Shown here one piece after another: positions 25,727-35,626 of a stretch of 41,268 nt of DNA. Position 1 is the first letter of the stretch; every line of letters starts with the position of its first letter. Source of the DNA: Photobacterium frigidiphilum (lineage in GTDB: Bacteria; Pseudomonadota; Gammaproteobacteria; Enterobacterales; Vibrionaceae); contig NZ_PYMJ01000045.1 of assembly GCF_003025615.1 (NCBI RefSeq), positions 1 through 41,268 on the forward strand, given 5' to 3'. The notes below the pieces were generated by a model. The model saw nothing but the letters and a program-made list of their open reading frames with translations. It had not been told where the DNA came from and made no database searches. The position numbers and the translations under genes were made by a program.

Positions 25727-26992
25727 ATGGTAGAAGTATCAACTCTCGGAGCTCTAGCGGCTCTAGTGGTCGCAATCAGTTTAATCCTAAAGAAAGTACC
25801 ACCAGCTTACGGCATGATCATTGGTGCACTTGTCGGTGGTGTTATCGGTGGTGTATCACTCACTGACACCGTTAGCCTGATGATTGGCGGTGCACAAGGT
25901 ATCGTGACTGCTGTATTGCGTATTTTAGCGGCTGGTGTGCTAGCGGGTGTATTGATCGAATCAGGTGCGGCAACATCGATTGCTGAAACCATTGTCAAAA
26001 AAGTCGGTGAAACCCGCGCATTATTAGCCCTTGCAGTAGCCACAATGATTCTAACGGCTGTGGGTGTATTTGTAGATGTGGCTGTTATTACTGTCGCGCC
26101 TATCGCTCTTGCCATTGCACGCCGTGCCGATTTATCAAAAATGGCAATTCTATTAGCCATGGTTGGCGGCGGTAAAGCGGGTAACGTGATGTCGCCGAAC
26201 CCCAATGCGATTGCAGCAGCTGACGCATTTAATGTCCCTCTTACATCAGTGATGGCTGCAGGTGTTATCCCTGGTCTATGTGGTATGTTCTTCGCTTACT
26301 ACATTGCAAAAAAACTGGTTAACAAAGGCAGTAAAGTTCAAGAGCATGAAGTGGTAGCTGTTGATCACAGTCGCTTACCCACATTCGCCGCTTCAATCGT
26401 TGCGCCTCTTGTTGCTATTGCACTATTAGCGTTACGTCCAATTGCTGGTATTAATGTCGACCCTCTAATTGCATTACCTCTTGGTGGCCTAATGGGCGCT
26501 GTAGCCATGGGACGCTTTCGTGATACCAACCACTTTGCCGTTTCAGGTCTTAGTCGTATGGCTCCTGTCGCTGTCATGCTATTGGGTACAGGTACTCTTG
26601 CCGGTATTATCGCAAACTCTGGTTTGAAAGATGGTTTAATCGACATTCTAACGACCTCTGGTTTACCTTCTTACTTATTAGCACCCATCTCTGGTGCCAT
26701 GATGGCACTGGCTACTGCCTCAACCACGGCGGGTACAGCGGTTGCATCAAGTGTCTTTAGCCACACCATTCTTGAACTCGGAGTGCCAGCACTCGCAGGG
26801 GCTGCAATGATCCACGCTGGTGCAACCATTACCGACCACATGCCACATGGTAGTTTCTTCCATGCAACTGGCGGTGCGGTGCACATGGATATTAAAGAAC
26901 GTTTAAAACTTATTCCTTACGAATCTGCTGTCGGTCTGATGATCGCTGTTGTTTCAACTCTCATCTTTGGTGTATTTGGTCTGTTCGTTTAA
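25727..26992 (+). CDS. GntP family permease, probable glycerate transporter
   Basis: A 421-residue inner-membrane symporter with about 12 hydrophobic segments. It has the GntP-family opening GMIIGALVGG, the repeated gly/ala-rich helices (RILAAGVLAGVLIESGAA), VGGGKAGNVMSPNPNA in the central loop and ATASTTAGTAV plus HAGATITDHMPHGSFFHATGG late. GntP members carry gluconate, idonate, glycerate or related acids with protons. The adjacent glycerate kinase 13 bases downstream suggests glycerate. The substrate is not proven by sequence. GGAAG precedes the ATG. Confidence 0.88.
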   Translation: MVEVSTLGALAALVVAISLILKKVPPAYGMIIGALVGGVIGGVSLTDTVSLMIGGAQGIVTAVLRILAAGVLAGVLIESGAATSIAETIVKKVGETRALLALAVATMILTAVGVFVDVAVITVAPIALAIARRADLSKMAILLAMVGGGKAGNVMSPNPNAIAAADAFNVPLTSVMAAGVIPGLCGMFFAYYIAKKLVNKGSKVQEHEVVAVDHSRLPTFAASIVAPLVAIALLALRPIAGINVDPLIALPLGGLMGAVAMGRFRDTNHFAVSGLSRMAPVAVMLLGTGTLAGIIANSGLKDGLIDILTTSGLPSYLLAPISGAMMALATASTTAGTAVASSVFSHTILELGVPALAGAAMIHAGATITDHMPHGSFFHATGGAVHMDIKERLKLIPYESAVGLMIAVVSTLIFGVFGLFV

Positions 26993-27005
26993 GAGGCTTA
27001 TTATT

Positions 27006-28142
27006 ATGAAAATTGTTATTGCTCCTGATTCTTATAAAGAAAGCCTAACGGCAATGGAAGTGGCTACCGCGATTGAAGTCGGCTTTCGCCAAGTCATGCC
27101 AAATGCTGAATACCACAAATTGCCAATGGCTGATGGCGGTGAAGGAACCGTTCAGTCATTAGTTGATGCGACAGACGGCACGATTATCGAACATACGGTT
27201 ACCGGCCCTCTTGGCGAGCAAGTAAAAGGGTTTTATGGCCTAATGGGCGACGGTAAAACCGCAATCATTGAAATGGCAGCAGCATCTGGTTTGCACTTAG
27301 TGCCAGCAGAAAAACGTAACCCGTTACTGACCACCAGTTTTGGTACTGGCGAACTAATTAAAGCCGTTCTTGACCAAGGTGTTGAGCATATCATTGTGGG
27401 TATTGGCGGTAGCGCAACCAACGATGGTGGTCTTGGCATGGCACAAGCGTTAGGCATCAAAATGCTTAATGCTCAAGGTAACGAACTAGGATACGGCGGT
27501 GGTGAATTAGCACAACTTGCGCGTATTGATATGTCTGGTATAGATCCTCGCCTTGCAAAGATCAAACTTGAAGTCGCCTGTGATGTGGATAACCCATTAT
27601 GTGGATTAAAAGGTGCATCGCATATCTTTGGCCCACAGAAAGGGGCGACTCCTGCAATTGTTGAACAGTTAGATACTAACCTTGCGCACTACGCTGAGAT
27701 AATCAACGTGCAGTTAGGCCAAGATGTAAAAAATATTCCCGGTGCAGGTGCCGCTGGTGGTTTAGGTGCGGCCTTACTCGGACTGTTTAATGCAAGTTTA
27801 CGCCCTGGTATCGATATTGTGATGGATGCCGTCAATTTTACCGATATCGTCTCTGATGCTGATTTAGTCATTACAGGTGAAGGGCGTATTGATAGCCAAA
27901 CCATTCACGGAAAAACCCCGATTGGCGTTGCACGTGCAGCCAAAAAGTTCCATATACCAGTCATTGGTATCGCAGGGTGTTTATCAAACGACTGTGATGT
28001 GGTTTACGAACATGGAATTGATGCCGTATTCAGTGTGGTACCACGTGCAATGGCATTATCTGATGCTTTCGAGGAAGCTGCATTCAATGTTCAGATGACT
28101 GCACGTAATGTTGCAGCGATGCTAACTGTGGGTCGACAATAG
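27006..28142 (+). CDS. glxK: Glycerate kinase (GlxK/GarK family)
   Basis: A 378-residue type I glycerate kinase (GarK family), making 2-phosphoglycerate from glycerate for entry into glycolysis. Landmarks: MKIVIAPDSYKESLTA at the N-terminus, LPMADGGEGTV, GIGGSATNDGGLGMAQALG, the PGAGAAGGLGAAL loop and TGEGRIDSQT. The start at 27006 is set by the family start and a GAGG just upstream; a longer frame overlaps the permease gene and adds 19 unrelated residues. glxK and garK products cannot be told apart by sequence alone. Confidence 0.93.
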   Translation: MKIVIAPDSYKESLTAMEVATAIEVGFRQVMPNAEYHKLPMADGGEGTVQSLVDATDGTIIEHTVTGPLGEQVKGFYGLMGDGKTAIIEMAAASGLHLVPAEKRNPLLTTSFGTGELIKAVLDQGVEHIIVGIGGSATNDGGLGMAQALGIKMLNAQGNELGYGGGELAQLARIDMSGIDPRLAKIKLEVACDVDNPLCGLKGASHIFGPQKGATPAIVEQLDTNLAHYAEIINVQLGQDVKNIPGAGAAGGLGAALLGLFNASLRPGIDIVMDAVNFTDIVSDADLVITGEGRIDSQTIHGKTPIGVARAAKKFHIPVIGIAGCLSNDCDVVYEHGIDAVFSVVPRAMALSDAFEEAAFNVQMTARNVAAMLTVGRQ

Positions 28143-28223
28143 CTGTTAGTCAACAATAACAGTTATGCTCGGTTAATTCGGATAATACATTCCCCTTGTC
28201 TCCCCCTAAAACAAGCTCCAAAA

Positions 28224-28253
28224 AAAAGCTCCCACGTAAAGTGAGAGCTTTTT
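28224..28253. terminator. Bidirectional terminator between glxK and acnB
   Basis: AAAAAGCTCCCAC pairs with GTGAGAGCTTTTT with one mismatch and a short loop. T tracts lie on both strands between convergent genes. Confidence 0.87.
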
Positions 28254-28274
28254 AATGTCTAAGAAACAGTCGTA

Positions 28275-30872
28275 TTATACGGCTTCTTGAATTATCACAT
28301 CAGCAGCTTTCTTAGTATAAGAATCCATGCGATGGAAGTTCAAGTAACGGTATGTATCTGCCGCTGTCGCATCAATCTGCCTCGCGTACTCTAGGTATTC
28401 TTCCATTGTTGGAATACGACCTAAAATAGCCCCTACCGCAGCAAGCTCTGCCGACGAAAGGTACACATTCGCCCCAGTACCTAAACGGTTCGGGAAGTTA
28501 CGGGTTGATGTTGAAATAACCGTCGCTTTATCTGCAACACGTGCTTGGTTACCCATACACAGTGAACAACCTGGGGTTTCAATACGCACACCAGCACGGC
28601 CAAAGATGCTGTAATAGCCTTCTTCAGTTAACTGATCACGGTCCATCTTCGTTGGCGGAGCCACCCAAAGACGAGTATCAAGCTGACCACCGAATTTCTC
28701 AAGTAGTTTACCAGCGGCACGGAAATGACCGATGTTCGTCATACAAGAGCCAATGAACACTTCATCGATTTTCGTACCTTGAACATCAGATAGTAGACGC
28801 GCATCATCTGGATCGTTTGGCGCACAAAGGATCGGTTGATCAATGTCTGCTAAATCAATTTCGATAACATGTGCGTATTCCACATCTTTATCAGCTTCCA
28901 TTAATTCAGGATTCGCTAACCACTCTTCCATCGCGGTAATACGACGTTCAATCGTACGACGATCACCATAACCTTCAGCGATCATCCACTTCAGCATAAC
29001 GACATTAGAGTTTAGGTATTCTGAAATAGATTCAGGCGATAACTTAACAGTACAACCTGCAGCACTTCGCTCAGCAGACGCATCAGATAGTTCAAATGCT
29101 TGCTCAACACTTAAGTGTTCAACACCTTCAATTTCTAATATTCGACCAGAGAATTCGTTGATTTTTCCTGCTTTTTCAACAGTCAATAAACCTTTCTGAA
29201 TCGCAAAATAAGGGATCGAATGCACTAAATCACGCAGGGTGATCCCTTCTTTCATTTCGCCTTTGAAACGAACCAAAATTGATTCTGGCATATCAAGAGG
29301 CATTACACCTGTTGCGGCTGCAAATGCAACCAAACCTGAACCCGCAGGGAACGAAATACCCAGAGGGAAACGTGTATGTGAATCACCACCCGTGCCAACA
29401 GTATCAGGTAATAGCATACGGTTTAGCCATGAGTGAATAACACCATCACCAGGGCGTAACGCAACACCGCCACGATTCATAATGAAATCTGGCAATGTAT
29501 GGTGAGTATTGACATCGATTGGTTTTGGATATGCTGATGTATGACAGAAAGACTGCATGGTTAATTCAGCAGAAAAGCCAAGACAGGCTAGATCTTTCAG
29601 TTCATCACGCGTCATAGGGCCTGTAGTATCTTGCGAGCCTACCGTGGTCATTTTAGGTTCGCAGTATGTGCCAGGACGAACGCCTTCAACACCACACGCT
29701 TTACCGACCATTTTCTGTGCAAGGCTATAGCCCTTGCCAGTATCTTCCACGGTACCCGGACGACGGAATACATCTGAAGACGGTAAGTTCAGAGCTTGAC
29801 GTGCACGATCGGTTAAACCACGACCGATGATCAATGGAATACGACCACCAGCACGTACTTCATCAATCAGCACGTCAGTTTTCAGGGCAAACGTCGAAAC
29901 AACATCACCACTATCGTGGCTACGAACTTCACCTTTAAATGGGTAAACGTCAATCACGTCGCCCATATTCAGTGCAGATACATCAGCTTCAATCGGTAGT
30001 GCGCCTGCATCTTCCATTGTATTGAAGAAAATAGGGGCAATTTTACCGCCAAGTACATAACCACCAGCACGCTTGTTGGGTACATATGGAATGTCATCAC
30101 CCATGAACCAAAGCACGGAGTTAGTCGCAGATTTACGAGAAGAGCCCGTACCCACAACATCACCAACGTAAACGAGTTGATGGCCTTTTTCTTGTAGCGT
30201 GGCGATTTGTTTAATTGGACCTATTGAACCCTGCTGATCAGGTTCAATACCTTCACGTTCACTCTTTAACATCGCCAGTGCGTGAAGTGGAATATCAGGG
30301 CGAGACCATGCATCAGGGGCGGGTGACAAATCATCAGTATTTGTTTCGCCAGTCACCTTAAATACGGTTAAAGTGATTTTTTCTGCCAGTGCAGGTTTAG
30401 ATAGGAACCACTCAGCATCTGCCCATGATTGGATCACTTGCTTTGCGAATGCGTTACCTGACTTGGCTTTCTCTTCTACATCATAGAAAGAATCAAACAT
30501 TAGCAGAGTGTGAGAGAGCGTTTTCACTGCAATTGGAGCAAGCTCAGCATCATCAAGCAGCGAGATAAGTGGTTCAATATTATAACCACCCTGCATAGTG
30601 CCAAGCAGCTCTGCCGCTTTTTCTTTACTTACGATTGGAGAGGTAGCATCACCCGTTGTGATTGCTGCAAGAAAACCCGCTTTAACATAAGCGGCTTCAT
30701 CTACGCCAGGGGGAATACGATTTGCTAACAGATCAAGCAGTACAGATTCTTCACCCGCTGGTGGTGTTTTTAACAACTCAACGAGAGCAGCAACCTGCTC
30801 AGCATTTAACGGCTGAGGGACAACTCCTTCTGCAGCACGCTCTTCGACGTGTTTACGGTAGGCTTCAAGCAC
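28275..30872 (-). CDS. acnB: Bifunctional aconitate hydratase 2 / 2-methylisocitrate dehydratase
   Basis: An 865-residue [4Fe-4S] TCA-cycle enzyme interconverting citrate and isocitrate, the same length as E. coli AcnB. The N-terminal HEAT-like domain is followed by the swivelling domain (GTGSSRKSATNS) and the catalytic core. Cluster cysteines are seen in FIGSCMTNIGH and PGCSLCMGNQ. The start is GTG (30870-30872): the protein then begins LEAYRKHVEERAAEG like other AcnB, and AGAGG lies upstream. Apo-AcnB binds its own mRNA in E. coli, which could also apply here. It forms the boundary of two accessory gene stretches. Confidence 0.98.
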   Translation of the reverse strand: MLEAYRKHVEERAAEGVVPQPLNAEQVAALVELLKTPPAGEESVLLDLLANRIPPGVDEAAYVKAGFLAAITTGDATSPIVSKEKAAELLGTMQGGYNIEPLISLLDDAELAPIAVKTLSHTLLMFDSFYDVEEKAKSGNAFAKQVIQSWADAEWFLSKPALAEKITLTVFKVTGETNTDDLSPAPDAWSRPDIPLHALAMLKSEREGIEPDQQGSIGPIKQIATLQEKGHQLVYVGDVVGTGSSRKSATNSVLWFMGDDIPYVPNKRAGGYVLGGKIAPIFFNTMEDAGALPIEADVSALNMGDVIDVYPFKGEVRSHDSGDVVSTFALKTDVLIDEVRAGGRIPLIIGRGLTDRARQALNLPSSDVFRRPGTVEDTGKGYSLAQKMVGKACGVEGVRPGTYCEPKMTTVGSQDTTGPMTRDELKDLACLGFSAELTMQSFCHTSAYPKPIDVNTHHTLPDFIMNRGGVALRPGDGVIHSWLNRMLLPDTVGTGGDSHTRFPLGISFPAGSGLVAFAAATGVMPLDMPESILVRFKGEMKEGITLRDLVHSIPYFAIQKGLLTVEKAGKINEFSGRILEIEGVEHLSVEQAFELSDASAERSAAGCTVKLSPESISEYLNSNVVMLKWMIAEGYGDRRTIERRITAMEEWLANPELMEADKDVEYAHVIEIDLADIDQPILCAPNDPDDARLLSDVQGTKIDEVFIGSCMTNIGHFRAAGKLLEKFGGQLDTRLWVAPPTKMDRDQLTEEGYYSIFGRAGVRIETPGCSLCMGNQARVADKATVISTSTRNFPNRLGTGANVYLSSAELAAVGAILGRIPTMEEYLEYARQIDATAADTYRYLNFHRMDSYTKKAADVIIQEAV

Positions 30873-31076
30873 GACATATTCCTCTTATTACGGTTTAGTT
30901 TTTATTAACTAAACATCCTTGGAAGTGATTGACCTCTCCGATTTCTCGTATCATTTAGACAGGTATATACAGCACCAAATACGTTCGGAAGAGATCAAAA
31001 CCGTTCAAACACCATACCATTTTTAACTTAAAATTAAAATCCACTCGTTTTTTACAACATTCACACTTTCGAGAAA

Positions 31077-31090
31077 ATTACAGCTGTAAT
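31077..31090. repeat. Perfect 14-base palindrome between acnB and the patatin-barrel gene
   Basis: ATTACAGCTGTAAT is fully self-complementary and lies 19 bases after the stop of the patatin-barrel gene, in the 236-base region that must hold the acnB promoter. It could be a regulator site for acnB. No T tract follows, so a terminator is unlikely. The remaining bases of 30873-31108 show no gene. Confidence 0.45.
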
Positions 31091-31108
31091 ACGAGAATTC
31101 ACAGTTAA

Positions 31109-33439
31109 TTAAAAGGCACCACCGATGAATAAGTAGAAAGAATCATAATTTTCTTCTGTTCGACCATAAGCTAATAGGAAAGGTCCAATAGGTGAATTAA
31201 TGCCAGTAAAGACACTGCCAGCCCAATACAGAGGCAAGTCATTAAATGAGGTTGACGATTCGTTATATACCCCACCCCACTCTATTGAACCACCGATATA
31301 CACGGGCGATTTGAATAAACCAAAATCATAATCAGTAATACGGTAACGGTAAATTGCAGCAGAGAATATTTTATTGTTGCCCACTAAGCTGTTTTTAGGG
31401 ATACCTGAAAGATTAAGAAAACCACCGATTTCTTTCGGGTCGAGTTGAATGTCTTCTTCTGACTCTACATGGCCAAATTCAGTTTTGCCCATAAATGTAT
31501 GACGTTGATAGGTATAAGCCCCTTTCCATGCAATGTCTAAGTGATAGGCAAGATCAGTACCTTGGAGCCTCTCACCATCAACCGTCCAATCCACACTATC
31601 ATCAGAAAGAGCCAACTCAATACTGAATAAATTGCCTTTACTGGGTAGTTCAAAGTCATCGAGTGTATCGATATTGTAGTTAACATACCCAACACGGCTG
31701 TTACGTTCTCTAACCCCTAAAATTGTACCCGCTAAGCCTTGATAATCAACCTCACCAATAATGTAGCGGTATCCCAAGCGCATTTCTTGCCACAGCATAG
31801 GCTGCCAGCCAACAGATGCATCAAATGTTGTGGTGTTATAAATAGTGGGTATAAATAGCTCAGTATCACTTAACTTAGGTTCATCATCATCGTCATCACC
31901 AAGTGCCAGATATTTATTGCTCTTATCATACTCTGCGCGTAGTAAGCCAAACCACTCTTGGTCACTAATAAAAGGCATATATATTTCTGTGGCAGCACGT
32001 TTGTTATAACCGTATTCAAGCTCAGTTCGCCATTCAGCCCCTGCTTCACTTAAACCAGTGACATTAAAGGCCACGCCAATGGAGTAATCGGTAGAATTTT
32101 TAAAGTCATCTTCCATCGCAAAACGAAAATCAAGATAATTAGGTCCCCAACTTTTTTCAGTAACATCAACGAGAACAATGTTTTTATCATCACCTTTCTC
32201 AATGCTGTAATTAATACGCTCAAAACGATCAAGCGCATAAAGGTTGCGCACACTTTCGGCTAATTGTTCAGAACTCATCTTTTCGCCTGAATGCAAGTCG
32301 AGGCGATCGAGCAATGCCTGATCTGAATATTGACTGTTATTTACTAAACGAACTTCATCAATATACAGCTCATCAATACGAGTGAGTTGATTGCGGCGTG
32401 CTTGCTTGTGATCGATATAATTTTGAAAAGGAATTACGCCACCCAGTTTAGATAATTGAGGGCGCAGAGCCATTGTGGCTAAATATCCGATATCATACGC
32501 ATCAACCATACGATCAAAATCTGTTGTACCAATACCTTTCGTATTCGGTCGAATTAAATAATCATTCTTTGTCAGTAATTTTTTTTGTTGCTCTGCATTA
32601 TTGGTCACCATGAAATCAGTCAATTGATCCATAATGGCAAAGTAATTATTGAGCTCATCGCGCTTTTTAAAGTCATTACTAATATCAACCGCAATAACAA
32701 TATCAGCCCCCATCGCTTTCACGACTGAAATAGGTAGGTTATTGGTTATTCCTCCATCAACCAATAATCGACCATCAAGCTCCATTGGAGGTAATATGCC
32801 TGGAATTGACATACTCGCTTGCATCGCTTTCGCCAAATCACCTTTATCTAATACCACGGGTTTCAGCGTTTCAATGTCACTGGCGACTGCTCTAAAAGGG
32901 ATAACTAAATCATCAAAACTCGCGAATTCAGGCTGATTACCAGAGGTAGAACGGATAATTTCTCCCATGTTTTGTCCTTGAACAAAACCTTTGGGCACTT
33001 TTAATTCCCACAGTTCAAAGCCAACATCAGTTTTAATCTGAAAACGGTCTTCTTGGTGTTTTTCGCGCACACGGCGATCGCTACGTTTAACACCGTCTTG
33101 ATATCCATCACGCCAGTTGATCGTCTCAAGAAAAGACTCGATTTCATCAGCACTCATACCAGACGCATATAAGCCACCGACATACGCCCCCATGCTGGTG
33201 CCTGCAATGTAATCAATCGGGATATGCATCTCTTCTAATGCTTTTAATACCCCAATATGTGCCGCCCCTTTTGCGCCGCCGCCCCCTAACACAACACCGA
33301 TTTTAGGCCTTTCTTTCGCGACAGCATCGAAAGAGAGAACAAAAGCCAAAAAAGTGACGAAAATCACTAAAGTAATGTAACGGACTGGCAGATAAACATT
33401 AGAATAACAGTTTGTAATCGATGGCTTAGCAAAGGTCAT
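31109..33439 (-). CDS. Patatin-like phospholipase fused to an outer-membrane barrel (type Vd, PlpD-like)
   Basis: A protein of 776 residues from the chosen start, predicted to be a lipase anchored to or secreted through its own barrel. Signal peptide with hydrophobic core at 21-38; patatin domain about 45-330 with oxyanion motif GGGGAKG (52-58), nucleophile S82 in GTSMG and partner D228 in DGG; one POTRA-like region about 350-430; then an Omp85/bacterial surface antigen barrel ending YLFIGGAF with a terminal phenylalanine. This is the layout of P. aeruginosa PlpD. The start is unsure: other in-frame ATGs at 33475 and 33514 would lengthen the N-region, the last overlapping the divergent gene. 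Substrate and surface exposure are inferred. Confidence 0.88.
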   Translation of the reverse strand: MTFAKPSITNCYSNVYLPVRYITLVIFVTFLAFVLSFDAVAKERPKIGVVLGGGGAKGAAHIGVLKALEEMHIPIDYIAGTSMGAYVGGLYASGMSADEIESFLETINWRDGYQDGVKRSDRRVREKHQEDRFQIKTDVGFELWELKVPKGFVQGQNMGEIIRSTSGNQPEFASFDDLVIPFRAVASDIETLKPVVLDKGDLAKAMQASMSIPGILPPMELDGRLLVDGGITNNLPISVVKAMGADIVIAVDISNDFKKRDELNNYFAIMDQLTDFMVTNNAEQQKKLLTKNDYLIRPNTKGIGTTDFDRMVDAYDIGYLATMALRPQLSKLGGVIPFQNYIDHKQARRNQLTRIDELYIDEVRLVNNSQYSDQALLDRLDLHSGEKMSSEQLAESVRNLYALDRFERINYSIEKGDDKNIVLVDVTEKSWGPNYLDFRFAMEDDFKNSTDYSIGVAFNVTGLSEAGAEWRTELEYGYNKRAATEIYMPFISDQEWFGLLRAEYDKSNKYLALGDDDDDEPKLSDTELFIPTIYNTTTFDASVGWQPMLWQEMRLGYRYIIGEVDYQGLAGTILGVRERNSRVGYVNYNIDTLDDFELPSKGNLFSIELALSDDSVDWTVDGERLQGTDLAYHLDIAWKGAYTYQRHTFMGKTEFGHVESEEDIQLDPKEIGGFLNLSGIPKNSLVGNNKIFSAAIYRYRITDYDFGLFKSPVYIGGSIEWGGVYNESSTSFNDLPLYWAGSVFTGINSPIGPFLLAYGRTEENYDSFYLFIGGAF

Positions 33440-33503
33440 TGTTTTTGTAATCCGTGCTCTGAGTATTTTGCTCATAACTATTAAAATAAAGACAATCAAT
33501 TTA

Positions 33504-35420
33504 ATGAATTTCAATCAGGTAAGTATTAAACAAAAACTGATCTTCGCCATGGTCGTTGCTGTTCTTTCTTCGACGGCTTTAGTCGGTTTTATCAGCCAAA
33601 ATCAAGCCCGTAACGTAGTGGAAACACGCCTGTTAGAATCAGAGCTTCCCGCTACCTTAATGCAAATCAGAAATACTATCGATAAAGAAGTATCGGTATT
33701 ACAATTTGCGGCTCAACAACTCGCCTCAAATCGATTCATTCTTGAATCTTTTAAACAGACACCCTCTGAACAATCAAACACCCAACTCATTCAAGTACTG
33801 AATGATATCAGAACCCAATATGATTTGTTCGATGCTTCCATAGCCGATCGCACAACGGGAGACTATTGGAATCAAACAGGTTTTTTACGCCGCTTAAATC
33901 AGCAGCAAGATAGCTGGTTTTTTGGTTTTATCAATAGTGGCGACGAAAAGATGCTTAACGTTTTCCGTGAAAACAACGGAGATGTAAAACTGTTCGTCAA
34001 CTACCAGCAGCTAAATGGTAGCGGAATGGCAGGTTTATCAAAATCGCTTGATGACATGGTAGCTTTTATTAATCAATTTAAGCTAGAAGAAACAGGGTTT
34101 GTTTACCTTGTCGATGCTAAAGGTGCAGTACGACTACATAAAGACAGCAGTAAGATGGGTAATACTAGCCTGACTCAAATGTACAATTCTGATGTTGCCC
34201 GTACCCTACTCAATAAAAACAACGTTAACTTTTCTGAATATACAATCGCAGGTAAAGATACGCTGCTTGCTACTAGCTATATTCCCTCAATGGATTGGTA
34301 TGTAGTCGCAGAGCTTCCTAAAGAAGAAGCATTTTCAGCATTGAACCAAGCACGAAATGAAATAATGATCTGGACTGCTATCATTGCTGTTACTTTCATT
34401 TTTATTGCGATTTGGTTAGGCACCAATATCACTCGCCCTATCGAACGCCTTGCTGTTGTCTTTAAAGATCTAGGAGAAGGTGAAGGCGATTTACGTCATC
34501 GTATCGATGTGCAGGGAAAGGATGAAATTGCTCAGCTTTCTGTCGGCTTTAATAGCTTTATTGGGAAAATTCATTATTCCGTAAAAGAGGTCGCTGAAAC
34601 AGGGAATTCACTGCGTGATGCTGCAGAATCTGTTGCTTCACAAGCACAGACCACCTTAGATAACAGCCATAGCCAGCGTGACCGTACCATTCAAGTTGTT
34701 ACTGCAATCAATGAAATGGGGGCAACAGTCAATGAAATTGCGGGTAATGCCGCGAATGCAGCAGAAGCAGCACACAACGCTGAAGAAGAAACGAAAAATG
34801 GTCAGCTTGTTGTCGCTCAAGCACGCGATACAATAAATCAACTGGCGAATGATGTTGATCAGGTGAGCGAGGTGATTGGCTCGCTGGCACACAATACTCA
34901 AGCGATTGGCAGTATTCTCGATACCATTCGCGGTATTTCAGAACAAACCAACCTATTGGCATTAAACGCAGCAATCGAAGCAGCCCGTGCTGGTGAGCAA
35001 GGTCGTGGGTTTGCTGTGGTCGCCGATGAAGTGCGTAATTTAGCCAGCCGTACGTCTGATTCAACCAACGAAATCCAAACAATGATCAATCGCCTGCAAG
35101 AAGAAGCTAGTGATGCCGTTACCGCAATGCAACAAAGTCGCCAGCTAACATCAAATGGTGTTTCTGCAGCCGATGAGGCATCTGGTGCACTGATTTCGAT
35201 TAGCGATCGAATTGTCTTAATCTCAGATATGAATACCCAAGTCGCCACCGCCACAGAAGAACAGTCAACGGTAGTGAATGACATTAACTGTAATATTGAA
35301 GAGATTAACGAAACCACACAACGTACTGCAGAAACAGCGTCAGAATTAGCCGATTCCAGTCAATCATTACGGGATTTATCAAAACGTCTTGATGATATGG
35401 TTGGTACCTTCAAACTATAA
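33504..35420 (+). CDS. Methyl-accepting chemotaxis protein (Cache-HAMP-MCP)
   Basis: A 638-residue transmembrane chemoreceptor. TM1 about 11-31, a long periplasmic Cache-type sensor about 35-280 (GFVYLVDAKGAVRLHKD, SYIPSMDWYVVAELPKEEAF), TM2 about 286-306, HAMP about 307-358 and a cytoplasmic signalling domain with the kinase-contact hairpin ISEQTNLLALNAAIEAARAG then EQGRGFAVVADEVRNLA. No C-terminal CheR-binding pentapeptide is seen (ends MVGTFKL). The ATG at 33504 avoids a 12-residue tail that would overlap the divergent gene; its ribosome-binding site is weak. The ligand is unknown; Cache sensors often bind amino or organic acids. It has its own terminator. Confidence 0.95.
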   Translation: MNFNQVSIKQKLIFAMVVAVLSSTALVGFISQNQARNVVETRLLESELPATLMQIRNTIDKEVSVLQFAAQQLASNRFILESFKQTPSEQSNTQLIQVLNDIRTQYDLFDASIADRTTGDYWNQTGFLRRLNQQQDSWFFGFINSGDEKMLNVFRENNGDVKLFVNYQQLNGSGMAGLSKSLDDMVAFINQFKLEETGFVYLVDAKGAVRLHKDSSKMGNTSLTQMYNSDVARTLLNKNNVNFSEYTIAGKDTLLATSYIPSMDWYVVAELPKEEAFSALNQARNEIMIWTAIIAVTFIFIAIWLGTNITRPIERLAVVFKDLGEGEGDLRHRIDVQGKDEIAQLSVGFNSFIGKIHYSVKEVAETGNSLRDAAESVASQAQTTLDNSHSQRDRTIQVVTAINEMGATVNEIAGNAANAAEAAHNAEEETKNGQLVVAQARDTINQLANDVDQVSEVIGSLAHNTQAIGSILDTIRGISEQTNLLALNAAIEAARAGEQGRGFAVVADEVRNLASRTSDSTNEIQTMINRLQEEASDAVTAMQQSRQLTSNGVSAADEASGALISISDRIVLISDMNTQVATATEEQSTVVNDINCNIEEINETTQRTAETASELADSSQSLRDLSKRLDDMVGTFKL

Positions 35421-35435
35421 TATTCAGTCTTACAG

Positions 35436-35466
35436 AAAAGGAGAACTACGGTTCTCCTTTTACTTT
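35436..35466 (+). terminator. Terminator of the chemoreceptor gene
   Basis: An 11-bp perfect stem AAAAGGAGAAC/GTTCTCCTTTT (35436-35446, 35451-35461) with a TACG loop and a T-rich tail. Confidence 0.92.
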
Positions 35467-35626
35467 TTTGCGAATCAAAATACAAAGAAAGTTCACACCT
35501 AGAGCAAAAAAATCTCACCTATTAGTGCTAATTTCCCCTACCACCACTGCTTTCTCGTTACATATTTTCATAATCAACAATCTGGCACCATTTTTGATTC
35601 ATCTCCCTCAACAGGGGAAAAAAATT

